Assembly (NCBI GenBank): GCA_005503065.1
Contig: SCOE01000020.1
Span: 1 to 64,000 of the forward strand
Reading direction: 5' to 3'
From: Comamonadaceae bacterium ALPHA2B
GTDB lineage: Bacteria; Pseudomonadota; Gammaproteobacteria; Burkholderiales; Burkholderiaceae_C
Length of the DNA: 64,000 bases
A program made the translations under genes and the position numbers. Of the stretch, positions 38,169 through 46,589 are shown one piece after another. The notes below the pieces were generated by a model. That model worked only from the letters and a program-made list of their open reading frames with translations. It was not told where the DNA came from and searched no databases. Positions within the stretch are counted from its first letter, which is position 1. Each line of letters starts with the position of its first letter.

Positions 38169-39365
38169 ATGCGCCTGCTGCGCATCATTCCCAGCATCGA
38201 TCGACGATCCGGTGGCCCCGCGGAAGCCGCGCGACGCCTGGACGCCGAACTCGTGCGGCTCGGCCATGCCGTCGAGGTGGTCTCGCTGGACGCCCCTGGA
38301 GACAGCTGGATCGGAGACTATCCAGTCCAAGTCCATGCCCTGGGTGGTCGTGGCCACTACCGGTATTCGCCTGCGCTGAAGCCCTGGCTCGAGACAAATG
38401 CCGGCCGCTTCGATGCGGTCGTGGTCGATGGGCTTTGGCAGTATCCCGGACTTGGCGCCTGGCGCGCCTTGGCCGGCAGCGCCGTGCCGTATTTCGTCTT
38501 CCCCCACGGCATGCTCGACCCCTGGTTCAAGCGGGCCTATCCCCGCAAGCATCTCAAGAAGTGGCTGTATTGGCCTTGGGCCGAATACCGCGTGCTGCGC
38601 GATGCGCGAGCAGTCCTGTTCACCTGCGAAGAAGAACGGCGCCTGGCCCGGGAGTCCTTCTGGCTCTACCGGCCGCGGCAGGAACTCGTGACGGCCTTCG
38701 GCACTGCCGACGTGCCGCCGGACTCCGATGGCCTGCGGCAGTCGTTCCATCGCCAGTTCCCCGGTTTGACCGACAAGCGCCTGTGCCTGTTCCTCGGCCG
38801 CATCCAGGAGAAGAAGGGCTGCGATCTGTTGATCGAGGCCTTTGCCGAACTCGCACGGGACGACCAGAGGCTGCACCTCGTGATGGCAGGTCCGGGCGAG
38901 GAGGCCTGGCTTGCGCAGCTTCGGCAGCTTGCACACAAGGCCGGCATCGCCGACCGCATCCTATGGACCGGCATGCTCACCGGTGATCTGAAGTGGGGTG
39001 CGTTCTACGCCGCGGAACTGTTCTGCCTGCCCTCGCACCAGGAGAATTTCGGCATCGCCGTGGCGGAAGCCCTGGCGTGCGGCCGCCCGGTGGCGATCTC
39101 CGACAAGGTCAACATCTGGCGGGAGATCGCAGCCGACGGTGCCGGATGGGTGGGCGACGATACCGTAGAGGGCACGGTCGGCGCGTTGCGCAAGTGGCTC
39201 GATGCCTCGGATGAGGAGCGTGCGCGGACGTCCCTCGCGGCCCGGCAGAGTTTCGAAAAGCGCTTTCGCATCGATGCGGCGGCAGCGCACCTGGCCAGCC
39301 TGATCGGCAGCCAGCTCAAGGCTGCGGCAGTGCCAGACAGCCGATGGATGGGAGTGGCGTCATGA
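38169..39365 (+). CDS. Glycosyltransferase, GT4 family
   Basis: 398 residues starting MRLLRIIPSIDRRSGGPAEA. ARAVLFTCEEERRLARESF is the interdomain region, LCLFLGRIQEKKGCDLLIEA the donor-binding beginning, and LPSHQENFGIAVAEALACG the EX7E motif. The P-H-G-M-L loop (FVFPHGMLDPWFKRAYPRK) is typical of WcaI/WcaL-like and other EPS transferases. The ATG at 38169-38171 follows the polymerase by 20 nt; longer readings run over the polymerase in a shadow frame. Confidence 0.9.
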   Translation: MRLLRIIPSIDRRSGGPAEAARRLDAELVRLGHAVEVVSLDAPGDSWIGDYPVQVHALGGRGHYRYSPALKPWLETNAGRFDAVVVDGLWQYPGLGAWRALAGSAVPYFVFPHGMLDPWFKRAYPRKHLKKWLYWPWAEYRVLRDARAVLFTCEEERRLARESFWLYRPRQELVTAFGTADVPPDSDGLRQSFHRQFPGLTDKRLCLFLGRIQEKKGCDLLIEAFAELARDDQRLHLVMAGPGEEAWLAQLRQLAHKAGIADRILWTGMLTGDLKWGAFYAAELFCLPSHQENFGIAVAEALACGRPVAISDKVNIWREIAADGAGWVGDDTVEGTVGALRKWLDASDEERARTSLAARQSFEKRFRIDAAAAHLASLIGSQLKAAAVPDSRWMGVAS

Positions 39366-39934
39366 GCCTTCTGGACGCACGCATGAGCAAGCCCCTCGAG
39401 GGCGGCCCTACTTTCACCTTGAGCCACCGCCTGTTCCGCGCATGCTGGGGCATCACCTGGCTGTGCCTGGCGTCGTGGACGCCCCCGCCGCTGCACGCCT
39501 GGCGCAGGTGGCTGCTTTCCCTCTTCGGCGCACGCGTGCATCCGACGGCGCGTGTCTACGGGACGGCCAGGATCTGGTATCCCCCGCTGCTCGAGATGAA
39601 GGCGCATGCATGCATGGGCCCGGGCGTGATCTGCTATTGCATGGCGCCGATCTCGCTGGGCGAGCGCGTCGTGGTGTCGCAACGCGCCCATCTGTGCGCC
39701 GGCACGCACGACGTGCGCGACCCGAACTTCCAGCTCGTCGCGAAGCCCATCCGCATCGGCGACCAGGCCTGGGTGGCGGCCGAGGCCTTCGTCGGCCCCG
39801 GCGTGTCCGTGGGCGAGGGCTGCGTGATCGGAGCGCGCGCTGTCCTCATGCGCGACGCCGAGCCCTGGACCATCTACGCGGGCAATCCGGCAACTCCCAT
39901 CAAGAAGCGCGTCATGCGCGCCGATGCCGCATGA
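39362..39934 (+). CDS. Hexapeptide-repeat acetyltransferase (WcaF-like)
   Basis: 190 residues. Probably O-acetylates a sugar of the EPS repeat unit using acetyl-CoA. The C-terminal half is a left-handed beta-helix with hexapeptide repeats (e.g. IRIGDQAWVAAEAFVGPGVS, VGEGCVIGARAVLMRD), ending in IYAGNPATPIKKR, the classical WcaF/NodL end. The N-terminal part has aromatic-rich helices. I use the ATG at 39362, which overlaps the preceding stop (ATGA) and has GGAG 7 nt upstream; an ATG six codons earlier is also in frame. Confidence 0.9.
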   Translation: MSLLDARMSKPLEGGPTFTLSHRLFRACWGITWLCLASWTPPPLHAWRRWLLSLFGARVHPTARVYGTARIWYPPLLEMKAHACMGPGVICYCMAPISLGERVVVSQRAHLCAGTHDVRDPNFQLVAKPIRIGDQAWVAAEAFVGPGVSVGEGCVIGARAVLMRDAEPWTIYAGNPATPIKKRVMRADAA

Positions 39935-41190
39935 AGATCCTGATCTACGGCATCAACTACGCTCCCGAGCTGACCGGTATCGGCAAGTACTCAGGAGAAA
40001 TGGCGGAATGGCTCGCTGCCGCCGGACATGAGGTGCGGGTGGTCGCTGCGCCGCCCTACTACCCTGAATGGGAAGTCCAGGCTCCTTACCGTGCCGGCCG
40101 TTACCTGCGAGAGCAGCGCAACGGCGTGACCGTGCTGCGTGCACCCTTGTGGGTGCCGCGCAAGGTGTCCGGCCTCAAGCGGCTGGTCCACCTGGCGAGC
40201 TTCGCTCTCGCAAGCATGCCGCTGCTCTTCGCGCAATGGCGCTGGAGGCCGGACGTGGTCTGGGTCACCGAGCCGCCGCTGTTCTGCACGCCCGCCGCGC
40301 TGGCGTTCTGCCGCATGCGTGGTGCGGCCTCGTGGCTGCACATCCAGGACTACGAGGTCGACGCGGCCTTCGCGCTCGGCGTGCTCAAGGGCGAACGCGC
40401 CAAGCGGGCCGTTCTTGCGCTGGAGCGCTGGCTGATGCAGCGCTTCGACCGGGTCTCCACCATTTCGCAGCGCATGCTGGACCGGGCGCGCAGCAAGGGC
40501 GTGCCCGAGCCCCGCCTGGTGTCGTTGCCCAACTGGGCGGACATCGCCGCCATCCGGCCGCTCGAGCGCAGGAGCCGGTTCCGCGAGCAGCTGGGCATCC
40601 GCGACGACCAGGTCGTCGCACTGTACTCGGGCAACATGGGCGGCAAGCAGGGGCTCGAGATCCTGGGCGACTGCGCGCTCGCGCTGCGCGACCGCACCGA
40701 CATCCATTTCGTCTTCTGCGGTTCCGGGCCCGCGCGCGAGGCGCTGGAGGCGCGCTGCGCCGGGTTGCCCCGGGTGAGTTTCCTGAACCTGCAGCCCGTC
40801 GAGGAACTGGGTGAGCTGCTCGGATTGGCCGACATCCATCTGCTGCCGCAGCGTGCGGATGCGGCGGATCTGGTGATGCCCTCCAAGCTCACAGGCATGC
40901 TTAGCAGCGGCCGGCCCGTGATCGCCACGGCCCACGAAGGCACCGAACTGGCCACCGTGGTGTCCCGATGCGGCCTGGTCGTACCGCCCGAAGAGCCCGA
41001 GGCCCTCGTGGATGCGATTCGCACCCTGGCGTCTGCGCCCGAGCAGCGTGTTCGATTCGGCTTGGCCGCACGTGAATACGCCGAGGAGCACCTGGACCAA
41101 GGCGCAGTGCTCAGGCGGTTCGAGTCGGCGCTCGAGAGCGTTGTGAAACACGTCGCCAGCGCAGCGGCGGAGCGCGTGCGGACCTCCTGA
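39931..41190 (+). CDS. Glycosyltransferase, WcaI-like (GT4)
   Basis: 419 residues. MKILIYGINYAPELTGIGKY and AAPPYYPEWEV are the start and hallmark of the WcaI/colanic-acid family of glycosyltransferases. WLHIQDYEVDAAFALGVLKG, ALYSGNMGGKQGLEILGD and the HLLPQRADAADLVMPSKLTG region fit the same family. Start overlaps the acetyltransferase stop (ATGA). It is the last gene of the rightward arm, ending 50 nt before a bidirectional terminator. Confidence 0.92.
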   Translation: MKILIYGINYAPELTGIGKYSGEMAEWLAAAGHEVRVVAAPPYYPEWEVQAPYRAGRYLREQRNGVTVLRAPLWVPRKVSGLKRLVHLASFALASMPLLFAQWRWRPDVVWVTEPPLFCTPAALAFCRMRGAASWLHIQDYEVDAAFALGVLKGERAKRAVLALERWLMQRFDRVSTISQRMLDRARSKGVPEPRLVSLPNWADIAAIRPLERRSRFREQLGIRDDQVVALYSGNMGGKQGLEILGDCALALRDRTDIHFVFCGSGPAREALEARCAGLPRVSFLNLQPVEELGELLGLADIHLLPQRADAADLVMPSKLTGMLSSGRPVIATAHEGTELATVVSRCGLVVPPEEPEALVDAIRTLASAPEQRVRFGLAAREYAEEHLDQGAVLRRFESALESVVKHVASAAAERVRTS

Positions 41191-41240
41191 AGGCGTCCGC
41201 CAGGTGGGACGCCGCCGCGCGCAGCCCTCGCCCCCCAAAG

Positions 41241-41268
41241 AAGAAAGGCGCCTTGCGGCGCCTTTCTT
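41241..41268. terminator. Bidirectional terminator between the converging EPS arms
   Basis: Perfect 12-bp stem AAGAAAGGCGCC/GGCGCCTTTCTT with a TTGC loop. The A/T-rich ends allow termination in both directions, serving the glycosyltransferase arm (+) and wzc (-). Confidence 0.95.
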
Positions 41269-41273
41269 CTTGC

Positions 41274-43550
41274 TCACTGCTCTTCCGGCAGGATGCTCTC
41301 GTAGTTGTAGTTGGTGTAGCGGTAGCGTCCGTACTTGTAGGTGCTGAAGTTGCGGCGCTTGGCGTCCATGCCGTTGAGCAGCACCCCGCTGGCAACCTTG
41401 CCGCCGAGCGACAGGCGACGGGTGCTCTCGCGCAATTCACCCAACGTCGACACCGAAGCGCGCGCCACCAGCAGCACCGTACCCGCCTGGGCGGCGACGG
41501 TGGTCGCGTCCGAAGCCACCAGGACTGGCGGGGTATCGATGACGACCAAGTCGTACTGTTCCGAAAGGCGCTCGAGCACGCTGTGGAAGGACGCCGAAGT
41601 CAGCAGTTCCGCCGGATTGGGCGGCAGCTGGCCGGTCGCCAGGAAGTCGAGGCTCTGCACCACGTCGCGGTGGACCGTCTGCTGGACCGTGAGGCTGCCC
41701 GCAATGAGTTCGGAGAGTCCTCCGTGGCGCTGCAGGCCAAGGTACTGGTGCAGGTGGCCGCGCCGAAGGTCGGCGTCGATCAGCAGTGTCTTCTTGCCGG
41801 CTGCAGCCATCAGCGCCGCGAAGTTCGCCGTTACGAAGCTCTTGCCGACTCCCGGGGTCGGCCCGGTGATCATGACGCGGTTGTTCGGCGACTCGAGCAT
41901 CGCGAACTGCATCGCCGTGCGCAGGCTGCGCAGGCTTTCCACCGCGGGCTCGTCGGGCTGCTCGACCGCCAGCAGCCGCACGCCCGTCGCCCCGGTGAGT
42001 CGGCGCTGTCCGATCGACGTCTGCGCCTTGCTGTGCGGGATCGACGAGAACACCGGTAGGTGGATGTTCTCTTCAACCTCCATGGGATCGCGCAGCCGCT
42101 GCTCCACCAGGGCGCTGCGCAGCAGCGCCAGCAGGAGGCCCGCCACCAGGCCCGCGCCCAGCGAGCCCAGCACGATCAGGCGCCGGTTGGGCTTGATGGG
42201 CAGCTCAGGCTGCGCGGCCGCATCGAGCAGACGCACCGTCCCGACCTTGCCTTCCTTGACCAGGCGCAGTTGCAGGGCCTGGTTCAGCAGGGATTGGTAG
42301 AGGCCGGTGTTCACGCGCACCTCGCGCTCCATCCGGACGGCATCCTGCTGAACGGCGGGCAGCCCCTTGATACGGGACTGGATGTCGGCGATCTGCCGCG
42401 CATAGGCGGCAATCTGCGCGTCCAGCGTCTGTACGGTCGGGTGGGCGGCGGTGTAGCGGCTCTCGAGTTCGCGGCGCTTCTGCTGCGCCTCGAGCATCTT
42501 GGTCTGCAGCTCGACGGAGTTGGTCAGGATCAGCTTCGCCTCCTCGTCGAAGGCGACCGTGCCCTTCTGGTTGCGGTAGCGGTTGTAGATCTCTTCGGAC
42601 TGCTCGAGCTGCTTCCTGTACAAGGGCAGTTGCACGTCCAGGAAGGCAAGAGTCTTCTGTGCTTCGGCCGCCTTGCGTTCGATGTTCTGGTTCACGTACT
42701 GCGTGCCGATGGCATTCAGCACGCGTGTCAGCCGCTCAGGATCGGTGTCTTGCAGGGTGGCACTGATGACACCCGACTGCCGGCCGCGTTCCGCCAGGAT
42801 GAGCTGGCCCTGCAGGTTCTCGATCGTCGCCAGGGTCGGCGAACGCACGATCACGAATTGCGCGCCGGGCTTGCCGTCGAGGCGATCGACCAGCAGTTCG
42901 AGCTTCCTGCCGGCCGGCTGCAGCGTGGTCTGGAGCAGCTGCCCCACGCTGCCCTCGATCGGCTGGCTCAGGCCCCGGTGCGAGAGCGAAAACCGGCCGC
43001 CTTCCTGCGCCGTGAGAATGAAGGTCGTGCTCTCGAAGGCCGGCGGAACATTGAAGCGGCTGACCTCGATGCGTTCCGTGCCCGACGTGTAGCCGCCGAA
43101 GCCGAGGAAGCCGGGGTTGGACAGCGCCGTGGCGCGACGCGACAGCCAGCCACCAATCAGCGGCACGTAGCGCGGGTGCGCTTCGATGTACAGGTGGGTG
43201 GCCTCGACGGCGTTGCCCACGATCATGCGCGAACGCATGATCTCCATCTCGGCGCTGGCCAACGTCTTGACGTCGAACAGCGAACTCGCCTCGCCCAGGA
43301 AGCTCTTGGTGGCGCTGGACTCGGGGGTGTCCTCGACCTGCACCAGCAAATTGGCCTCGTAGACCGGCCGCGTCAAGTAGGCGTAGGCGACGCCGCAGGC
43401 AAGGATCACCAGCGTCACGATGGCGATCAGCCACCGGTTGGCGGCCACGACATCGACGTAGTGGCCGAGTTCGACGTCCTCGCCGTCGGCGCCGCCCTGG
43501 AAGCCGGAGCCGAAGGAGGAAGAGGGAGGGGTGACAGTCGATGACTTCAT
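41274..43550 (-). CDS. wzc: Polysaccharide co-polymerase/tyrosine autokinase Wzc
   Basis: Inner-membrane chain-length regulator and BY-kinase. 758 residues: a Wzz-like N-terminal domain with helix 1 (about 41-59), a large periplasmic coiled-coil part (about 60-430), helix 2 (LIVLGSLGAGLVAGLLLALL) and a cytoplasmic kinase domain with Walker A GPTPGVGKSF, Walker A' LLIDADLRRGH and Walker B DLVVIDTPP. The C-terminus is a tyrosine cluster (YKYGRYRYTNYNYE) for autophosphorylation. The ATG at 43548-43550 overlaps the wzb stop (ATGA). It stands with Wzb and Wza, so reversible phosphorylation should control polymerisation. Confidence 0.95.
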   Translation of the reverse strand: MKSSTVTPPSSSFGSGFQGGADGEDVELGHYVDVVAANRWLIAIVTLVILACGVAYAYLTRPVYEANLLVQVEDTPESSATKSFLGEASSLFDVKTLASAEMEIMRSRMIVGNAVEATHLYIEAHPRYVPLIGGWLSRRATALSNPGFLGFGGYTSGTERIEVSRFNVPPAFESTTFILTAQEGGRFSLSHRGLSQPIEGSVGQLLQTTLQPAGRKLELLVDRLDGKPGAQFVIVRSPTLATIENLQGQLILAERGRQSGVISATLQDTDPERLTRVLNAIGTQYVNQNIERKAAEAQKTLAFLDVQLPLYRKQLEQSEEIYNRYRNQKGTVAFDEEAKLILTNSVELQTKMLEAQQKRRELESRYTAAHPTVQTLDAQIAAYARQIADIQSRIKGLPAVQQDAVRMEREVRVNTGLYQSLLNQALQLRLVKEGKVGTVRLLDAAAQPELPIKPNRRLIVLGSLGAGLVAGLLLALLRSALVEQRLRDPMEVEENIHLPVFSSIPHSKAQTSIGQRRLTGATGVRLLAVEQPDEPAVESLRSLRTAMQFAMLESPNNRVMITGPTPGVGKSFVTANFAALMAAAGKKTLLIDADLRRGHLHQYLGLQRHGGLSELIAGSLTVQQTVHRDVVQSLDFLATGQLPPNPAELLTSASFHSVLERLSEQYDLVVIDTPPVLVASDATTVAAQAGTVLLVARASVSTLGELRESTRRLSLGGKVASGVLLNGMDAKRRNFSTYKYGRYRYTNYNYESILPEEQ

Positions 43551-43996
43551 GATGTGGTCACTCTGGAGATTCGTTCGGCCCAGGCCTGGGCTCCTTGGTC
43601 GATCAGGGCCAGCGCGGTCTGGAAGGAGGCCAGGGTCCGCCGGTAGGGATCGGGCACATCGACCCGCAGCCGTTCGGTCAGGCGGAACACCTTGCCGGTG
43701 CTCTCCGGATGCCGCTGCTGGATCCAATGGCGCTGTGCACTCTCCATCACGAGGACGAGGTCCGCCTCATGGCAGAGACGGGCGTCCAGCTGGCGGGCAC
43801 GATGCTCGTCGATCGGCAGCCCGCGCGCCTGCATCAGCGCCCGGGCGGCTTCGTCGGCACTCGCGCCGACAAGAGCGTGGGTGCCTGCGGACGAAACATC
43901 GAAGCCCGGCAGGGCGGCGCCCATCACGCGCTCCGCCATGGGGCTGCGGCAGATGTTGCCTGTACACACGATGAGGATCCGCCGGATGGACACCAC
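43547..43996 (-). CDS. wzb: Low-molecular-weight protein-tyrosine phosphatase Wzb
   Basis: Dephosphorylates the tyrosine tail of Wzc. 149 residues: the phosphate loop VCTGNICRSPMAE (CX5R) near residue 11 and the general-acid motif DVPDPYRR near 115. The start is GTG; two GTGs stand in tandem (43996 and 43993), 7 nt from an AGGTAGG ribosome-binding site. Between wza (4-nt gap) and wzc (overlap). Confidence 0.95.
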   Translation of the reverse strand: MVSIRRILIVCTGNICRSPMAERVMGAALPGFDVSSAGTHALVGASADEAARALMQARGLPIDEHRARQLDARLCHEADLVLVMESAQRHWIQQRHPESTGKVFRLTERLRVDVPDPYRRTLASFQTALALIDQGAQAWAERISRVTTS

Positions 43997-44000
43997 TTGC

Positions 44001-45173
44001 CTACCTGTAGGTGGCGCGGATGGTGTTGGCGGTCGTCGCGGACGGCAGGATCAGGCTCACGATCCGGTTCCAGCGCACGAGCGCGACGGGATCCACGTAC
44101 ACCACGTCCTTGGGCTCCAGCGGGAAGGTATCCGCCAGCGCCAGCGCGGTCGCGGTGCGCGCATCCAGGTGGAACACCGTCTGGGCGCCCTCGGGGCTGT
44201 TGCGCACCACGTAGATCTGCCGCGGGTTGGCCGTGCCGAGATCGACCCCCCCCGCTTCGCCCAGCGCGTCGTTCAGGCTCAGGCGCCCGTTGCGCATCAG
44301 GATGGCTGCCGGACGAAGCACTTCGCCCATGACGAAGACCTTGCGGTCTTCGCGATTGCGCACCATCACCATGTCGCCATTCAGCAGGGGGATGCGCGTG
44401 GGGTCGACACCGACCTCGGCCATCTGCATCAGGTCGATGTTGGTGGTCTTGCTGCCGCGGGTCAGCGTGACGAAGGAGCGATCACCCGTCGACAGGATGC
44501 CGCCGGCGCGATTGATCGCCTCGGGCAAGGTCATGGGAATGTCGGTGAAGACCTGCAGCCCGGGGGTCCTCACCTCGCCCTCGACGTAGGCACGCTTGCT
44601 CCGGAAGGCCTGCACGCGAACGCTCACCTGCGGTTCGCGAAACACCTTGGCCAGGCGCTTGGTCAGCGTGTCCTCGAGTTCCTGCACGGTCATTCCCTCG
44701 GCCTTCACGGTACCGGCGTAGGGGAAGGCGAGCTGCCCCGTGTCCGACACGATGAAGCCCGGCGCGGGCGACACGCTGGCAGGGTCGGCCACGGTGGTGG
44801 CCGGGATGGTGCTGGAGATCAGCTCGGGATGGTCGAACACCGTGATGCCGATCACGTCGCCCACCCCGATCCGGTATTTCTCGGGTGTGCCGAGAAGCGC
44901 CAGGACGTCCTGGCTGACCGTGGTCGGCTGCCGGGACTTCATGCGGGTCACCAGTTCGGCATCGATCTCTCGAAGCGCACCTTCCGGCGGCGTGCCCTCG
45001 TCAGCCGCCGGAACGGCCGGCGGAAGCGCCGCCTTGGTGGAGTCAAAACCCGGTCCCACGGCTGCACAGCCCTGGAGAACCAGAACTGCCGCCGTCAAGC
45101 CGATCGCTAAAAATGTAGAAGTTCGTTCCAATCTTGGCCCCCAGCCGCATCCACAATTAGTACTTTTGGACAC
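44001..45173 (-). CDS. wza: Outer-membrane polysaccharide export lipoprotein Wza
   Basis: Forms the outer-membrane channel for the EPS. The lipobox LVLQGCAAVG places the lipidated Cys near residue 36. The poly-export domain (YRIGVGDVIGITVFDHPELI, GQLAFPYAGTVKAEGMTVQE) is followed by two SLBB domains (SKRAYVEGEVRTPGLQVF, KVFVMGEVLRPAAILM). The GTG at 45171-45173 lacks a ribosome-binding site; a TTG about 13 codons later (before ERTSTFLAIGL) would give a more normal signal peptide. If so, the AGTACTA element lies upstream of the gene rather than in it. Confidence 0.93.
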   Translation of the reverse strand: MSKSTNCGCGWGPRLERTSTFLAIGLTAAVLVLQGCAAVGPGFDSTKAALPPAVPAADEGTPPEGALREIDAELVTRMKSRQPTTVSQDVLALLGTPEKYRIGVGDVIGITVFDHPELISSTIPATTVADPASVSPAPGFIVSDTGQLAFPYAGTVKAEGMTVQELEDTLTKRLAKVFREPQVSVRVQAFRSKRAYVEGEVRTPGLQVFTDIPMTLPEAINRAGGILSTGDRSFVTLTRGSKTTNIDLMQMAEVGVDPTRIPLLNGDMVMVRNREDRKVFVMGEVLRPAAILMRNGRLSLNDALGEAGGVDLGTANPRQIYVVRNSPEGAQTVFHLDARTATALALADTFPLEPKDVVYVDPVALVRWNRIVSLILPSATTANTIRATYR

Positions 45174-45308
45174 AGTTCCGACTGTAACCTACGAATTGGA
45201 AAGCGCCTAAATGTTTCTTGGGTTACATCGTATGGCTGGTGGGAATTTGCCCGTTCCATCCACTATTTCGAGGATCCGGACGGCACGACGGCCCCGGAGA
45301 AAGGGGGC
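45174..45308. promoter_or_regulatory. Region between wza and hemY with inverted GGTTACA motifs
   Basis: TGTAACC at 45183-45189 and GGTTACA at 45221-45227 form an inverted pair about 38 nt apart, directly upstream of wza. The stretch between them is AT-rich. No clear intrinsic terminator follows hemY; only a weak GCCCC/GGGGC hairpin is seen beside its stop. Confidence 0.45.
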
Positions 45309-46589
45309 TCAGTCCGCCTGTGCGGCGCGCTTCCAGGCCTCGGCAGCCTGGGTGGGATCGTCCCGATCCTCCGCCAGTCGAGCGAGGGCCGACCAGGCCC
45401 GACGGTGCAGCGCAGCATCCTGAAGGCCCAGGCCGGCCTGGGTCAGAAGCTGCTGCGCCTTGCCCCACAGCTGCCGCTTCATGCAGGCCATGCCAGCCAG
45501 ATACTGCAGGTTGGGATCGCGCGGATTCGCCCGCTGGGCCGCCTCGATGCGCGCCAGCCAGTCGCCGTCGACGGTGTCGAGCCCCGCCTCCAGCGCGCGG
45601 ACGAGCCGCACCCGCAGCGTGTCGCTCAGGGCGGCCGGCTGGTCCGCCGCGAGCTCCCACACCGGGAGCAGCCAGGTCCGCGCGAGGGCCAGGTCGCCAT
45701 GCAAGGCCACCATCCGCTGCGCGGCCTGGATCGCCACCTCCGGTGTCTCCCGCTCCGCAGGCTCCAGCTGGGACCAGGCCCGACGCAGTTGCTCGGTGTC
45801 GTGGGCGCCGGCGATCAGGTCGGACGCCAGCCCTCGCACGATGCTCTGCGCCCCTGCTTCCGGGAAGGCCCGGTGCTTGGCCAGCAGCCGCGCGGTTTCG
45901 AGCGCTTCCAGCGTGCGGCGCTCCTGACGTGCGGCCTTGAGCCGCAGCCGCAGCGCCAGCGTGCGGCGCTGGGCACCCTGGGGCAGCTCGGCGAGCCGCG
46001 CCAGGGCCCCGGCAGGGTCGCGGTCCTCCAGCGCCCAGCGGGCGGCCCGCAGCTGGACGCCCTCACGCGTTTCCGGCGGCAACGGCGGCGCGCCGCGCTC
46101 CTCCCCATCGTTCAAGGCCTGCTGCAGGTGCGCGTCGCGCGCCGCACGGTCCTGCAGCGCCTGCGCCCCCTCCGCCGCCAGCAGGTGGGCCAGGATGCGC
46201 ACCTGCTGGGCCTGCGGCAGGCGCGCGTCCAGCGCGGCCAGCATGCGTTCCTGCGACAGCGCGGCCTGCGCTGCCTTGCGGGCGCGCGTGAAGCGGCCGG
46301 CCAGCAACTGCGCCATGGCATCGAGCAGCGCCGCGTGCAGCGCACGCTCCTTCTGCAGCAGCCGCCACTGGCGCGCCTGGCGCGGCAGCGAGAACAACGC
46401 AGCCAGCGCCCGCAGGGCCAGGTGCAGCAGCACGAAGAGCACCACCAGCGTCAGCAGCACGAGGTTGAGCGACAGGTCCACCCGCGTGGGTGGCCAGAAC
46501 ACCGTGATCGTGCCCTGGTTGTTGCCCGCGAACAGGGCCACCGCGGCAGCGATGCCGAACAGGGCCAGGAGCCACAGGGCCGCGCGCAT
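45309..46589 (-). CDS. hemY: HemY family protein
   Basis: 426 residues with two N-terminal membrane helices (about 3-21 and 40-60) and a cytoplasmic-side or periplasmic TPR-like domain (WALEDRDPAGALARLAEL, RANPRDPNLQYLAGMACMKR). HemY is encoded with hemC-hemD-hemX in many proteobacteria and is linked to late heme synthesis or membrane organisation, but it is not the oxygen-dependent protoporphyrinogen oxidase of the same name in Gram-positives. The ATG overlaps the hemX stop by one base. Last gene of the heme operon. Confidence 0.9.
   Translation of the reverse strand: MRAALWLLALFGIAAAVALFAGNNQGTITVFWPPTRVDLSLNLVLLTLVVLFVLLHLALRALAALFSLPRQARQWRLLQKERALHAALLDAMAQLLAGRFTRARKAAQAALSQERMLAALDARLPQAQQVRILAHLLAAEGAQALQDRAARDAHLQQALNDGEERGAPPLPPETREGVQLRAARWALEDRDPAGALARLAELPQGAQRRTLALRLRLKAARQERRTLEALETARLLAKHRAFPEAGAQSIVRGLASDLIAGAHDTEQLRRAWSQLEPAERETPEVAIQAAQRMVALHGDLALARTWLLPVWELAADQPAALSDTLRVRLVRALEAGLDTVDGDWLARIEAAQRANPRDPNLQYLAGMACMKRQLWGKAQQLLTQAGLGLQDAALHRRAWSALARLAEDRDDPTQAAEAWKRAAQAD

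Noticed and set aside
32210-45173. EPS cluster as a recently acquired genomic island
   Set aside because: No integrase, tRNA site or flanking direct repeats are visible, and coding composition is near that of the neighbours; only the intergenic ends are AT-rich.
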